A program made the translations under genes and the position numbers. Of a DNA stretch of 64,000 bases, positions 17,590 through 26,762 are shown piece by piece. The notes below the pieces were generated by a model. It did no database searches. It saw nothing but the letters and a program-made list of their open reading frames with translations, and had not been told where the DNA came from. The stretch's first letter is position 1, and every line of letters starts with the position of its first letter. The DNA lies in assembly GCA_902523635.1 (NCBI GenBank), contig CABZAE010000002.1, positions 78,608 to 142,607 on the forward strand. Reading direction: 5' to 3'. The stretch comes from an uncultured Bacteroidota bacterium (GTDB lineage Bacteria > Bacteroidota > Bacteroidia > Flavobacteriales > Flavobacteriaceae).

Positions 17590-18048
17590 ATGAAGTTACT
17601 TAATGTTGGCGATAAGATTCCTCAATTTGAATGTTATGATGACAGTGGTAATCTATTTACAGAAAAAAATCTTTTAGGAAAAAAAACTATTATTTTTTTC
17701 TATCCAAAAGCAAATACGCCTGGTTGTACTGCTCAAGCATGTAATTTATCTGAAAACTATTCAGATCTCGAAAATCGAGGTTATTCAGTAATTGGAGTTA
17801 GTGCTGATAAGGTAGATTCTCAACATAAATTTTCTTTAAAGTATGGAGGTTTTAAATATCCTCTTCTTTCCGATATTGATAAAAAGATGATAAACAGTTT
17901 TGGCGTTTGGGGACTTAAAAAATTTAGAGGCAAAGAATACATGGGTATCTTGAGAACAACTTTCATAGTTGGAGAAGATCTAAAAATTTTGAGAATTATT
18001 GATAAGGTAAAGACTAAAGATCATGCCCATCAAATATTGAATGAATAA
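17590..18048 (+). CDS. bcp: Thioredoxin-dependent thiol peroxidase (Bcp/PrxQ)
   Basis: This 152-residue peroxiredoxin reduces hydroperoxides using thioredoxin. The peroxidatic cysteine is Cys46 in NTPGCTAQAC, with the resolving Cys51 five residues later, the PrxQ arrangement. FFYPKANTPG and the later TFIVGEDLKI strand complete the fold. It stands alone and diverges from nth. A weak terminator-like hairpin overlaps its stop codon. Confidence 0.95.
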   Translation: MKLLNVGDKIPQFECYDDSGNLFTEKNLLGKKTIIFFYPKANTPGCTAQACNLSENYSDLENRGYSVIGVSADKVDSQHKFSLKYGGFKYPLLSDIDKKMINSFGVWGLKKFRGKEYMGILRTTFIVGEDLKILRIIDKVKTKDHAHQILNE

Positions 18049-18072
18049 CTATCTGTATCCAAATAGTTTTTT
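18047..18072 (+). terminator. Possible terminator after bcp
   Basis: AACTAT and ATAGTT form a 6-bp stem around a 10-base loop, followed by four T residues. The stem is AT-rich and weak. It sits between the convergent stops of bcp and the next minus-strand gene. Confidence 0.3.
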
Positions 18073-19488
18073 ATCCTTTATTAACTTATTTACCTCAGCT
18101 GGGAGTTTTTTCTCCCAACCAGTTTTATTATTCTTTATTTCACTAAGAACCTCTGCAGAGTAAATGTCAAGCAAGTTTTCGTTATAATTTTCAATATCAA
18201 TTAATGTCTTATTGCTCTTAAAAAATTTGTATAAATCTTTTACTTTATTTGCGACTTGAATATTAGAGGTGTTTATAATCTTTCCATTTTTCAATTTCAT
18301 TGGATATAAAAAAACTTTTAAGTTTTTTACAAAAAGCTTTCCGAAAGCTTCAAGAATTCCGCCCCTAAGATTATCATAATACTTTTCATCAAATATTTCG
18401 ATTAAATTGTTTACACCCATAGTTAAAAAAACTTTGTTTTTAGTGTAATTAGAGAAATATTCTGCAAGTTTATAGTATTCTTTAAAATTTGTTATCATCA
18501 CCGTTTGACCTAATGCGCAGAGTAATCTCGCTCGATCCATAAAATCTTTTTCATTGATATCTCCATCACCATTTCCATTGGTTGAAATAAGATTTGAAAG
18601 TGTGATTTCAAATAGATTAATGAAGTTATTTTTTTTAAAATTTTTATCTTTTGAAATTAAATCCGAAGATTTTAAGTACATGTCTTCATTAACGAGTGTT
18701 ACAGGTCTGAAGCTTCCACGAATTGCGAGAATATCTTTTTTCCAAAGCACTTTAGCAGGAAGAATATTATTTCCGTCAGGTCCAAACATGACCGCTTTTG
18801 TCATTCCATTTTTCACTAACTCCAAACTCATAAGCCTATTATCAATATCATTAAACAGTGGACCACTAAAATTTATGGTGTCGATTTCTATGGCATCAGG
18901 ATCAATATGATCGTATAGATATTTTAAGAGTTTTCTTGGCTTGTCATTTTTGTAAAATGCTCCATAAATTAGATTTATACCCATTAAACCTAAAGCTTCC
19001 TGTTGTGCCTTAGCATCAAAGGAGTGGAATCTAACATGTATGTGAATCTCACTAAAATCATTCTCAGGATTTGTTTGAAATTTCATTCCCATCCAACCAT
19101 GTCCCTTATATTTTTTTGCAAAGTCAATTGTTGCTACAGTATTTGCGTATGTAAAAAACATTTTGTTGGGATGTTTTTTTCTGCTCATTCGGCTCACAAG
19201 TAAGTTTATTTCGTGATCAAGCATTTTTTTTAATCTTGACTCGGAAACATAACCATCCTCCTTTTTTCCATATATCGCATCACTAAAAGCTTTGTCGTAA
19301 GCACTCATTGTTTTTGCTATTGTACCTGAGGCTCCTCCAGATCTGAAAAAGTGTCTGGCGACTTCTTGTCCAGCACCTATTTCGGCAAATGTTCCGTAGA
19401 TGTGTTCGTTCAAATTTATTCTAAGAGCCTTCGCTTTAATTGAAGGAATGTTTTCGAAAGGTTTGTCTCCTGTAAGTGAAACTGACAT
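18049..19488 (-). CDS. Conserved protein of unknown function
   Basis: The 479-residue protein resembles a family I know only as a conserved Bacteroidota protein; database labels for it (TonB-dependent receptor, nicotinate-nucleotide adenylyltransferase) vary and do not fit. No signal peptide or membrane helix is seen, so a cytoplasmic location is likely, and there is neither a TonB box nor a beta-barrel. Notable segments are GTFAEIGAGQEVARHFFRSG (about 32-51), GGASGTIAKTMSAYDKAFSD, and ALGLMGINLIYGAFY. The last 150 residues contain SAEVLSEIKN and a Lys-rich end. It has no overlapping partner; the MBL hydrolase is divergent. Confidence 0.8.
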   Translation of the reverse strand: MSVSLTGDKPFENIPSIKAKALRINLNEHIYGTFAEIGAGQEVARHFFRSGGASGTIAKTMSAYDKAFSDAIYGKKEDGYVSESRLKKMLDHEINLLVSRMSRKKHPNKMFFTYANTVATIDFAKKYKGHGWMGMKFQTNPENDFSEIHIHVRFHSFDAKAQQEALGLMGINLIYGAFYKNDKPRKLLKYLYDHIDPDAIEIDTINFSGPLFNDIDNRLMSLELVKNGMTKAVMFGPDGNNILPAKVLWKKDILAIRGSFRPVTLVNEDMYLKSSDLISKDKNFKKNNFINLFEITLSNLISTNGNGDGDINEKDFMDRARLLCALGQTVMITNFKEYYKLAEYFSNYTKNKVFLTMGVNNLIEIFDEKYYDNLRGGILEAFGKLFVKNLKVFLYPMKLKNGKIINTSNIQVANKVKDLYKFFKSNKTLIDIENYNENLLDIYSAEVLSEIKNNKTGWEKKLPAEVNKLIKDKKLFGYR

Positions 19489-19561
19489 TAAAAGTAATTC
19501 TATTAGCTAAGTTATGAGTTTTTTATAAAGTAAATAATATATTTATGACAAAATTGAGTCG

Positions 19562-20326
19562 TTGAATATTACATTTTTAGGAACCGGAACGTCAACTGGT
19601 ATTCCCTTAATTGGAAGTAATCATCCTGTTTGTAAAAGTGATAATTCCAAAGACAAAAGACTTAGATCGTCTGTGCTTATTGAGTGGGATGATTTAAATA
19701 TTATAGTTGATACTGGTCCTGATTTTAGACAACAAATGATAAATTGTAACTGCAAAAGAATTGATGCAGTTCTTTACACTCATGAACACTATGATCACAT
19801 TTCTGGAATTGATGACTTAAGGGCATATTGTTTTCGTCAAGGTTCTATTCCAATATATGCCCACAAGAGGGTAATTAAAACTTTGAAAAGAAGATATAAG
19901 TATATTTTTGATATTAATAAAAGATATCATGGTGCTCCTAAACTTGAAACTAATGAAATAACCAAAAACAAAGTCATAAAGGTTTTTAATAAGAATATTA
20001 TTCCAGTCAGTTTTAAACATGGTAAACTTCAGGTTTTTGGTTTTAAATTTAAAAGTTTAGCTTACATCACTGATTTAAAAAAAATAAGTCAAACTGAAAT
20101 AAAAAAATTAAAAAATCTTGACATACTAGTTTTAAATTGTATAAGAGTTGAACCCCATTTTTCACACTTAAACTTAGAGGAAGCTTTGGAGCTCATTATT
20201 AAAATAAAACCAAAAAAAACATACCTAACTCACATAAGTCATTTATTAGGTTTTCATGACGAAGTTGAGAGTAAATTACCTGAAAATGTTTTTCTTTCCT
20301 ATGATGGTCTTAAAATAAGTTTATGA
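19562..20326 (+). CDS. MBL-fold metallohydrolase (PhnP-like)
   Basis: The 254-residue protein has the metallo-beta-lactamase motif THEHYDHISG (His-x-His-x-Asp-His), an N-terminal GTGTSTGIP loop, a VDTGPDFR segment and YLTHISH near the end, the pattern of PhnP-type phosphodiesterases. Two metals and phosphodiester cleavage are expected; the substrate is unknown. The start is TTG at 19562: the conserved GTGTS loop lies seven residues from it and no ATG precedes the loop. Its 3' end overlaps the convergent esterase by six bases. Confidence 0.88.
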   Translation: MNITFLGTGTSTGIPLIGSNHPVCKSDNSKDKRLRSSVLIEWDDLNIIVDTGPDFRQQMINCNCKRIDAVLYTHEHYDHISGIDDLRAYCFRQGSIPIYAHKRVIKTLKRRYKYIFDINKRYHGAPKLETNEITKNKVIKVFNKNIIPVSFKHGKLQVFGFKFKSLAYITDLKKISQTEIKKLKNLDILVLNCIRVEPHFSHLNLEEALELIIKIKPKKTYLTHISHLLGFHDEVESKLPENVFLSYDGLKISL

Positions 20327-20965
20327 GTGTTCGATAAGCCACTTTAGCATTGATTTGAAGTTTTCTGAAGATACACCATGACCAACCGGGTATGATTCGA
20401 ACTTAAAATTTATATTATTAATTTTGAGAAATTCTAAAGAATTTTTAACTTGAACGTAGGGTAATACATTATCATTAGTTCCATGTGAAAAATAGAATGA
20501 CAAAGACTTAAAATTTTTTTTATTTAGTTCAATAATTTCTTTATCTACACCTCCACTTAAGCATATAACATTTTTGATTCCTAATGGATTAGTGAGCGCT
20601 ATAGCATTACTAAGTATAGCACCTTGACTAAAACCCATTAAGGTTACGGAAAATGGATCAGTTTGAAGTTCCTCATGCAATATATTAATAAAGTTAGTCA
20701 AACTGTTTCTTGTTTTAATTGCCATTTCTCTGTCATAAACCTTGTTACCTTTTTGGTCAAAACTAATATCGTACCAAGCGAATCCCATTCCAATATTTAT
20801 GGGTGCTCTCAGTGATACAATAGTATATTGATCAGGTAGAGCACTTGAAAATGAAAATAAATCCTTTTCATTGCTTCCATATCCGTGTAACATTATGAGT
20901 AAGGGAGGTTTTCGTTTTTTTAAACATGATTTTTTTTTTATGAAGTAATATGGAATATTAGTCAT
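20321..20965 (-). CDS. Alpha/beta hydrolase, phospholipase/carboxylesterase type
   Basis: The 214-residue serine hydrolase has LLIMLHGYGSNEKD (oxyanion-hole region), nucleophile elbow GFSQGA, an Asp in SHGTNDNVLP and a His in YPVGHGVS, completing the triad. This is the compact carboxylesterase family acting on short or medium-chain esters. No signal peptide is present. Its start overlaps the end of the dihydroorotase-like gene by eight bases, so the two form an operon. Confidence 0.88.
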   Translation of the reverse strand: MTNIPYYFIKKKSCLKKRKPPLLIMLHGYGSNEKDLFSFSSALPDQYTIVSLRAPINIGMGFAWYDISFDQKGNKVYDREMAIKTRNSLTNFINILHEELQTDPFSVTLMGFSQGAILSNAIALTNPLGIKNVICLSGGVDKEIIELNKKNFKSLSFYFSHGTNDNVLPYVQVKNSLEFLKINNINFKFESYPVGHGVSSENFKSMLKWLIEHS

Positions 20966-22214
20966 TTATGATAATTTTACTTCCATTAATTGATCCAATT
21001 GCTTTCCCTTCTAATTCAGAACCAATAAATGAACTGTTTTTAGATTTGGATTTAATATTTGATTTCTCAACAATATATTTTTGATTTGGAAGGAAGAGTG
21101 AAATATTGGCATAATTTCCTAATTTAATTTCGGGAGACTTAATATTGAACCTTTGTCTTCCTTTGGTCAAAATCTTTATGGTTTTTTCCAAAGAAAAAAT
21201 ACTCAACAAGGCTCCAAAAATTGACTCTATTCCGATGCTTCCAAACAGTGCATTGGTTATATCCATTTTTTTACAATCAATTTCAATTGGACAATGATCG
21301 CTTGTTACCATGTCAATTGTACCATCGTCAACACCTTTAATTAATGCTTTTCTGTCTAGCTCAGTTCTCAGTGGTGGTAGTAGTTTAAATCTTGTATCGA
21401 AGTCCATCAGTTTATCTTCATTAAAAAATAGGTTATGTATAGACACACTGCAGCTTATATCCAAGCCTTTATCTTTAGCTTGTCTAATTAAATCGACAGA
21501 GCTTTTTGAAGATATTGTAGGGATGTGTAATTTACCTTTTGAATATTCCAATATTTTTAAATCTCTATTTATTTGAATTTCCTCAGAAATTGATGGTTGT
21601 CCTTTTAGACCATATTTGGTGCTAACAAGTCCCTCATTCATAACACCGCTGTTAGACAAATGATGATTCATTGGAAAAGACATAATCAAACCATCAAATG
21701 TCTGTGAATAAAGTAGAGCAGTTTTTAGTAAATTAGGATTAGAGATTGGAACTTTATAATCATAAAAAGCTAAAGCACCATTTTCTTTCATGTCTCTGAG
21801 TTCAGCCAAAGAACTTGATTTGCTTTTTTCGGTAAAAGAACCTATTGGATGAACATTTAAAGTTAAATTTTCAGATTGTGACTTGATAAATGACACCCCT
21901 GCACTACAATCGATAACAGGATTAGTATTCGGAACTAACAATATATCAGTAAATCCACTCAAAGATGCTACACGTGCACCATTTTGAATTGTTTCTCTTT
22001 GTTCGTATCCAGGCTCACCAAAACTGACACAGCTGTCAAACCATCCTTCAGAAACATGTAAGTCATCAATTTTTATAATTTTATTTGCATTAAATTCAAT
22101 ACGGTCAGAAATATTTTTAATAATACCGTCAACGATCAATATGTCCTGGGTTTTGCCTTTGAATTTGCCGTAGGCACTTATAACTTTTGCAGATTTAATT
22201 AAGATTGATTGCAA
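20958..22214 (-). CDS. Dihydroorotase homologue lacking metal-binding residues
   Basis: The 418-residue amidohydrolase aligns by eye with type I dihydroorotase: FGEPGYEQRETIQNGARVAS follows the usual PG-x-E-x-K/R-E region, and VTSDHCPIE keeps the late Asp. The HxH metal site that should precede EPG reads WFDSCVSFGEPG, with no histidine, and the HIPTISS segment lacks the usual second His of the H-x-x-H strand. It is therefore probably not an active zinc dihydroorotase; it may be a structural partner or have another activity. The start is TTG, about 20 bases after a TAnnTTTG promoter element. It overlaps the esterase downstream. Confidence 0.8.
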   Translation of the reverse strand: MQSILIKSAKVISAYGKFKGKTQDILIVDGIIKNISDRIEFNANKIIKIDDLHVSEGWFDSCVSFGEPGYEQRETIQNGARVASLSGFTDILLVPNTNPVIDCSAGVSFIKSQSENLTLNVHPIGSFTEKSKSSSLAELRDMKENGALAFYDYKVPISNPNLLKTALLYSQTFDGLIMSFPMNHHLSNSGVMNEGLVSTKYGLKGQPSISEEIQINRDLKILEYSKGKLHIPTISSKSSVDLIRQAKDKGLDISCSVSIHNLFFNEDKLMDFDTRFKLLPPLRTELDRKALIKGVDDGTIDMVTSDHCPIEIDCKKMDITNALFGSIGIESIFGALLSIFSLEKTIKILTKGRQRFNIKSPEIKLGNYANISLFLPNQKYIVEKSNIKSKSKNSSFIGSELEGKAIGSINGSKIIIND

Positions 22215-22234
22215 TTAAGTTATTTTTTCTTTAT

Positions 22235-22242
22235 CAAATATA
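22235..22242 (-). promoter_or_regulatory. TAnnTTTG -7 element for the dihydroorotase-like operon
   Basis: Read on the minus strand this is TATATTTG, an exact match to the Bacteroidota -7 consensus, 20 bases before the TTG start. No clear -33 TTG is found upstream. Confidence 0.35.
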
Positions 22243-22279
22243 CGTATTGTGCGAAGAATAAAGAAATAATATTGAATAT

Positions 22280-23056
22280 CTAAAATTTTTCAAACACCCC
22301 CAATCCAAATAATGCGAAATCATATTTAACAGGATCAAGTGGGTTGAGCTCTTTCAGACTTTTATCAAGTTCTAAAACAGATTTATGGTCATTCTGTGTT
22401 CTATTTAGTAAACCAAGTTTTCTAGCTACATTTCCAGAATGAACATCTAGTGGACATGAAAGAATTGATTTATCGATATCTTTCCATAATCCGAAATCAA
22501 CACCATTTTTGTCATTTCTAACCATCCACCTCAAAAACATATTTATTCTTTTACACGCGGAACCCTTGAAAGGATCAGCAATATGTTTAGTAGTCCTAGC
22601 GTGATGAGAATATTTAAAAAAAATTTTTTTAAAATTGTGTATTGTTGAATGAATATTTTTTTCATTATTAGGTGGGGTAAAAACATTCTCTAGACCACCA
22701 GTATATTTATAAATTTTAGACAAAGAATTTAAAAAATATCTAAAATCAATTTCATTAAATGTTCTATGAACAAATTTGATTTTGGAAATTTCATTATTAG
22801 TGGCATTTAAAATAAAATCATGTGGTGCATTATCCATTATTCTCATCATTTTAAATGCGTTTTTAATAACTGTTTTTCTCAAACCCCATGAAATTATTGA
22901 TGTCAAAAAGGCTGAAATTTCTATATCTTCTTTTTTATTAAATGAATGGGGAATTTGTATGGGATCAGTTTCTATGAATGATCTGTTATTATAATAATTA
23001 GATTTCTCTTCAAGAAAAGTCTTTAAATCTGAATTACTTAGACCACTTCCCATCAA
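22280..23056 (-). CDS. TIGR02757 family protein
   Basis: The 258-residue protein matches the TIGR02757 (DUF2400) pattern: DPIQIPHSFNKKEDIEISAF at about 31-50, then SIISWGLRKTVIKNAFKMM and APHDF. The C-terminal half has CKRINMFLRWMVR and LDVHSGNVARKLGLL. These segments resemble an HhH-glycosylase-like helical fold, but the activity is unknown to me. It is the last gene of the minus-strand operon with the lolD-type gene, and its start overlaps that gene's stop by about 20 bases. Confidence 0.85.
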   Translation of the reverse strand: MMGSGLSNSDLKTFLEEKSNYYNNRSFIETDPIQIPHSFNKKEDIEISAFLTSIISWGLRKTVIKNAFKMMRIMDNAPHDFILNATNNEISKIKFVHRTFNEIDFRYFLNSLSKIYKYTGGLENVFTPPNNEKNIHSTIHNFKKIFFKYSHHARTTKHIADPFKGSACKRINMFLRWMVRNDKNGVDFGLWKDIDKSILSCPLDVHSGNVARKLGLLNRTQNDHKSVLELDKSLKELNPLDPVKYDFALFGLGVFEKF

Positions 23057-23693
23057 TTAATCTTAGTTTTCTGTCACTCAAATCAGAAAGCTCTTTACTA
23101 TGTGTTATGGTTATTATAGTCAAATCCATTTTTTTTCTTAGCTCAAAAAATAATTCATAAAGCTTTTTTGCATTGTAGCTATCTAAATTTCCACTTGGTT
23201 CATCTGCTAAAAGAACTTTGGGTTCATTAATTAAAGCTCTCGCCACAGCAACTCTTTGCTGTTCTCCTCCAGAAAGTTCATTTGGTCTTTGATCCATGAT
23301 TTTAGCAATGTTAAGAATATCCATCAATGTTTCACTTTTTTCAAGATATTCTTTTTTTTGAACACCTTTAATCATGGCTGGAATACAGATGTTTTCTTTT
23401 GCTGTAAATTCAGGAAGAAGTTCATGAAATTGAAAAACAAAACCGAGCTCGGTATTTCTAAATTTAGAAATCTCATTTTCCATGAGCTTACTTGTTTCAA
23501 CTTTATTGATTAATAAACTGTAGTTATCTGAATCAGGTTTATCAAGAGTTCCAATTATATTCATAAGCGTTGTTTTTCCTGCACCTGAGGGCCCAACAAT
23601 TGAAACTATCTCACCTTTTTCAACATTTAGGTCAATGTTGTCAATAACTTTTTTTTTTCCAAATGACTTTGAAATATTAGCGGCTTTAATCAT
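23034..23693 (-). CDS. lolD: LolD-type ABC transporter ATP-binding protein
   Basis: The 219-residue ATPase has Walker A GPSGAGKT (34-41), Q-loop segment FVFQFHELLPEFTAKEN, signature LSGGEQQRVAVARAL, Walker B VLLADEPSGNLD and a switch His in ITHS. The FQFHxLLPEFTAxEN pattern is typical of LolD, which with LolC/E releases lipoproteins from the inner membrane. No permease gene is adjacent, so LolD is a family-level call. It lies between the CBM9/DUF5916 protein (4-base overlap) and TIGR02757. Confidence 0.85.
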   Translation of the reverse strand: MIKAANISKSFGKKKVIDNIDLNVEKGEIVSIVGPSGAGKTTLMNIIGTLDKPDSDNYSLLINKVETSKLMENEISKFRNTELGFVFQFHELLPEFTAKENICIPAMIKGVQKKEYLEKSETLMDILNIAKIMDQRPNELSGGEQQRVAVARALINEPKVLLADEPSGNLDSYNAKKLYELFFELRKKMDLTIITITHSKELSDLSDRKLRLIDGKWSK

Positions 23694-26149
23694 TTATTTG
23701 TTTTTTTTCTTAAAATATTATAATCTATAAAATAATTTATTCTTAAAGAAATTTGGTGATTTATTGGTTTTTGAAAAAGCTCTTTTGTACTACTGTAATA
23801 TGAAATTCCTGAAAGATTATCTTGATTAAATAAGTTATTTCTGTAAAGTAGGGTAGCTTTACTTCCAGGAGCAAATTCCCAATTGAAACCCAAATCAAAA
23901 TTCCAAAGGTTGAAATTAGTATTTGGATCATAATCTGAAATATTTTTTGATGATAACTCTCTCTTTCCATCATTATTGAGTATGAAGAAATCAGAATCAT
24001 ATTTGGCTGAACTCCAAAATTGTCTCAGTTTTAGATTAATAGACATATATGAATCGAAATTGTAATTCAATGAAAAGTTGTTTTCTATTGATTTAACATC
24101 TCTTAATCCAAAATAAACGTTATTGTTTTCTTTGAAAACATATCCTACATCATCCAACTTAGTTGAATTATTAAGTTCAAATTCAAGATTTAATTTATCG
24201 TTTGCTCTTAATCCAATGCCACCCCCGTATTGTATCTCAGTTTTATTTTCATTAAAATCTTCACCATTTGCAAATAGGTACTGAAGATCTATTCCATATT
24301 TAACTTTTTTTCTGTTATCTGAGTTATAACTAAATTGGAATTCCACTTCAGCGGGGTCTATAATGAAAGTATCAGTTTTTCTTGGTTCATCATAGTTTTT
24401 ATATTCTGATGTGTAGTCTATATCAAATTCTATTTCGTGTAGGTTTAGCAATGTAATGTTATTTCCAAACCTAAAACCTCTAGATTTCATGATCTTAGGA
24501 AAAAATCTACTTCTCTCACTGACATATAAATAAGAGTTGAAATTTTCATACCATTCACTGGGTTTAAAAGTTTGATATCGAATAGTTGTATAGAAAGACT
24601 GTGAATTTCTAAATCGATAAAACCCTAAGTCATTTTGATAATAATTTGCATCAACACCTCTCCATCCTAGTGAATATCTAAAATTCCCTGTTATTTCACT
24701 TATTCTTAATGCTCCTCTGAAGCCTTTTGTTGATCGATTTGCAGGGGAGAAGCTACTGTATAGATTTCCAATTACATTAAATTTCCTTTTATTATCAAAT
24801 AAATCAAAAACAAAAGCACTGTTATTGGAGTTTTTAAATTCAAAGCCAGATCTATTTACATTCGCATTGCTAAAAGTTATTGTTGAAAATTCATTAATGA
24901 TTTGTTGGGTCAAGGTTATTACGTTATAATTTGTCAAAGGTGAAATCATCTCTTTTCTATACCTATTTGTTAAATTATTTTTTATCCTAGCATATGCACT
25001 ATTAGTTATTGAATTTATTAGTCCTACACTGAGTCCAGAATTTGTTGTTCCTGTTAATTTCACCGAATTAATCAAATCTGGTTTACTATCGTATCCGATT
25101 AAGCTTTCATTATCATCTAATACATCATTTTCATTAAAATTTACTTCCTCTCCAATTCTTCTGCTGTAAAAGAAATTACCACTTCTTCCACTTCCTCCTC
25201 CATCTGCTTTTTTAAATAATGAGGCGCCCTCGGTAAAAAAAGGTCTGTTTTCATCAAACTCTTGTTCGAATGGACTGAGGTTTAGTTCTTCGTCATCAAA
25301 TGTCACTTGTCCAAAATCTGGAATCAAAGTTGCATCAAGTGTGAAGCTATTGCTTATTCCATATTTCAAATCCATTCCGGCAGAGTAAGCTGAAAGTGGA
25401 CTACTGCCTTTTTTCAAATCAATACTTGACTGAATATATGGATAGAAAAAAAGCCTTAAAGGAGGGCTTATGTTTTTAAGTTCTGAGGTTAATCCTTTGG
25501 ATTCTGCAAATTTTCTTGTCTCATTGTCAACATAGTTCCAGGTGTAAATTTCACCAGTTTCAACAATTTTTCTTCCAAAATTGATTGCCCAAGTTTGTAT
25601 ATCTTTGGAAGGGAAACGTAAAGCGCTGTATGGGATTTTTAATTCAGCTGACCATCCGGAATTTATAATCTTAACGTCAGATTCGAAAACAGTATCAAAA
25701 TCCCAATCCTCAGGTGAAATTTCCTCACTTGTGAAGGTGTCTCCAACTGTTCCAGAACTAGTTATTTGAAACCCTTGATAATTAGTATTGTCGTCATAAG
25801 GGTTGATTGAAATAAAAAAAGTTTCAGCATTAACTTCCCAAATATTGTCACGCTGACTAAATTCAACTGGAATTGGGTTTGGGTTTTTAAAAACTCCTCC
25901 AATGTAAATAGCATCGTCATCGTATCCCATGTATACAAAGTTTTCATATCCTGGTTGTTCAGTTTGCCCGTTATTTGGCTGCCATCTTTCGAATTTTGTG
26001 GCAGGTATACTTTTGCTCCATTGATCGTCATCTATTAATCCATCAATTTTTGGAGGTTTATCAAATCTTTTGACCTCTATAACTCTTCTCTCTTGTGATA
26101 TAAGGTTTGATATAAAAAGAAAAAAAAGAAAACAAAAGGTATTCTTCAT
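23690..26149 (-). CDS. CBM9-like/DUF5916 outer-membrane protein
   Basis: The 819-residue protein has a signal peptide (about 1-18), an N-terminal CBM9-like domain (KRFDKPPKIDGLIDDDQWSK, later WSAELKIPYSALRF) and a long C-terminal beta-barrel domain of the DUF5916 type (FDENRPFFTEGASLF, then alternating strands to the end SLRINYFIDY). It is probably at the outer surface, where it may bind a carbohydrate; no enzyme motif is visible. It is first in an operon with lolD and TIGR02757 and overlaps lolD by four bases. The start is 77 bases from divergent msrA. Confidence 0.88.
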   Translation of the reverse strand: MKNTFCFLFFLFISNLISQERRVIEVKRFDKPPKIDGLIDDDQWSKSIPATKFERWQPNNGQTEQPGYENFVYMGYDDDAIYIGGVFKNPNPIPVEFSQRDNIWEVNAETFFISINPYDDNTNYQGFQITSSGTVGDTFTSEEISPEDWDFDTVFESDVKIINSGWSAELKIPYSALRFPSKDIQTWAINFGRKIVETGEIYTWNYVDNETRKFAESKGLTSELKNISPPLRLFFYPYIQSSIDLKKGSSPLSAYSAGMDLKYGISNSFTLDATLIPDFGQVTFDDEELNLSPFEQEFDENRPFFTEGASLFKKADGGGSGRSGNFFYSRRIGEEVNFNENDVLDDNESLIGYDSKPDLINSVKLTGTTNSGLSVGLINSITNSAYARIKNNLTNRYRKEMISPLTNYNVITLTQQIINEFSTITFSNANVNRSGFEFKNSNNSAFVFDLFDNKRKFNVIGNLYSSFSPANRSTKGFRGALRISEITGNFRYSLGWRGVDANYYQNDLGFYRFRNSQSFYTTIRYQTFKPSEWYENFNSYLYVSERSRFFPKIMKSRGFRFGNNITLLNLHEIEFDIDYTSEYKNYDEPRKTDTFIIDPAEVEFQFSYNSDNRKKVKYGIDLQYLFANGEDFNENKTEIQYGGGIGLRANDKLNLEFELNNSTKLDDVGYVFKENNNVYFGLRDVKSIENNFSLNYNFDSYMSINLKLRQFWSSAKYDSDFFILNNDGKRELSSKNISDYDPNTNFNLWNFDLGFNWEFAPGSKATLLYRNNLFNQDNLSGISYYSSTKELFQKPINHQISLRINYFIDYNILRKKTNK

Positions 26150-26226
26150 TTGGTCTAAAAAATAATTACGCGAAATTAGTTAATTTAGACAACAATCAAC
26201 TGTAAAAGTTTATTTCTGTAATACGT

Positions 26227-26757
26227 ATGAAAAAAAAAATTATTCTGGGAGGTGGTTGCTTTTGGTGTACGGAGGCTATTTTTAAAAAATTAAAAGGGGT
26301 AGAAGATGTTGTGCCTGGATATACTGGCGGGAGTCTTAAAAACCCCTCATATAAAGATATATGTACCGGTCTCACAGGACATGCAGAGGTAATTAAAATA
26401 AGTTATAACCCTAATACTATAGACTTTAAAACAATAATTGATGTCTTTTTTCAAACTCATGATCCCACAACGTTAAATCGTCAGGGCAATGATGTTGGTT
26501 CACAATATAGGTCATCAATATTTACTAGCGATCCTGTTGAAAAAAAACTAATTAAAGAAAGAATTGCTTACTACAATGAGAATAAATTCCTTAATAGAAA
26601 GATTGTTACCAAAATTGAGCCTGAAAATATTTTTTATGAAGCTGAGGATTATCATCATAATTATTTTCAATTAAATAAACAAGCTCCATATTGTAAAATG
26701 GTGATATCACCAAAAGTTCAAAAGCTTATAAAAAATCATTCAGATTTATTAGGCTAA
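26227..26757 (+). CDS. msrA: Peptide-methionine (S)-S-oxide reductase
   Basis: MsrA repairs oxidised methionine. At 176 residues it has the catalytic GGGCFWCTEAIF (Cys11, with Cys14 nearby), the GYTGGS loop, VGSQYRSSIF, and EDYHHNYFQLN, all family landmarks, plus a late Cys in QAPYCKMV. No MsrB domain is fused. The gene diverges from the CBM9/DUF5916 operon and ends five bases before the convergent DUF6787 gene. Confidence 0.95.
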   Translation: MKKKIILGGGCFWCTEAIFKKLKGVEDVVPGYTGGSLKNPSYKDICTGLTGHAEVIKISYNPNTIDFKTIIDVFFQTHDPTTLNRQGNDVGSQYRSSIFTSDPVEKKLIKERIAYYNENKFLNRKIVTKIEPENIFYEAEDYHHNYFQLNKQAPYCKMVISPKVQKLIKNHSDLLG

Positions 26758-26762
26758 CCAAA

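Noticed and set aside
20958..22214. Pseudogene interpretation for the dihydroorotase homologue
   Set aside because: The frame is intact, the length is normal and the rest of the sequence is conserved, so loss of ligands looks like functional change rather than decay.
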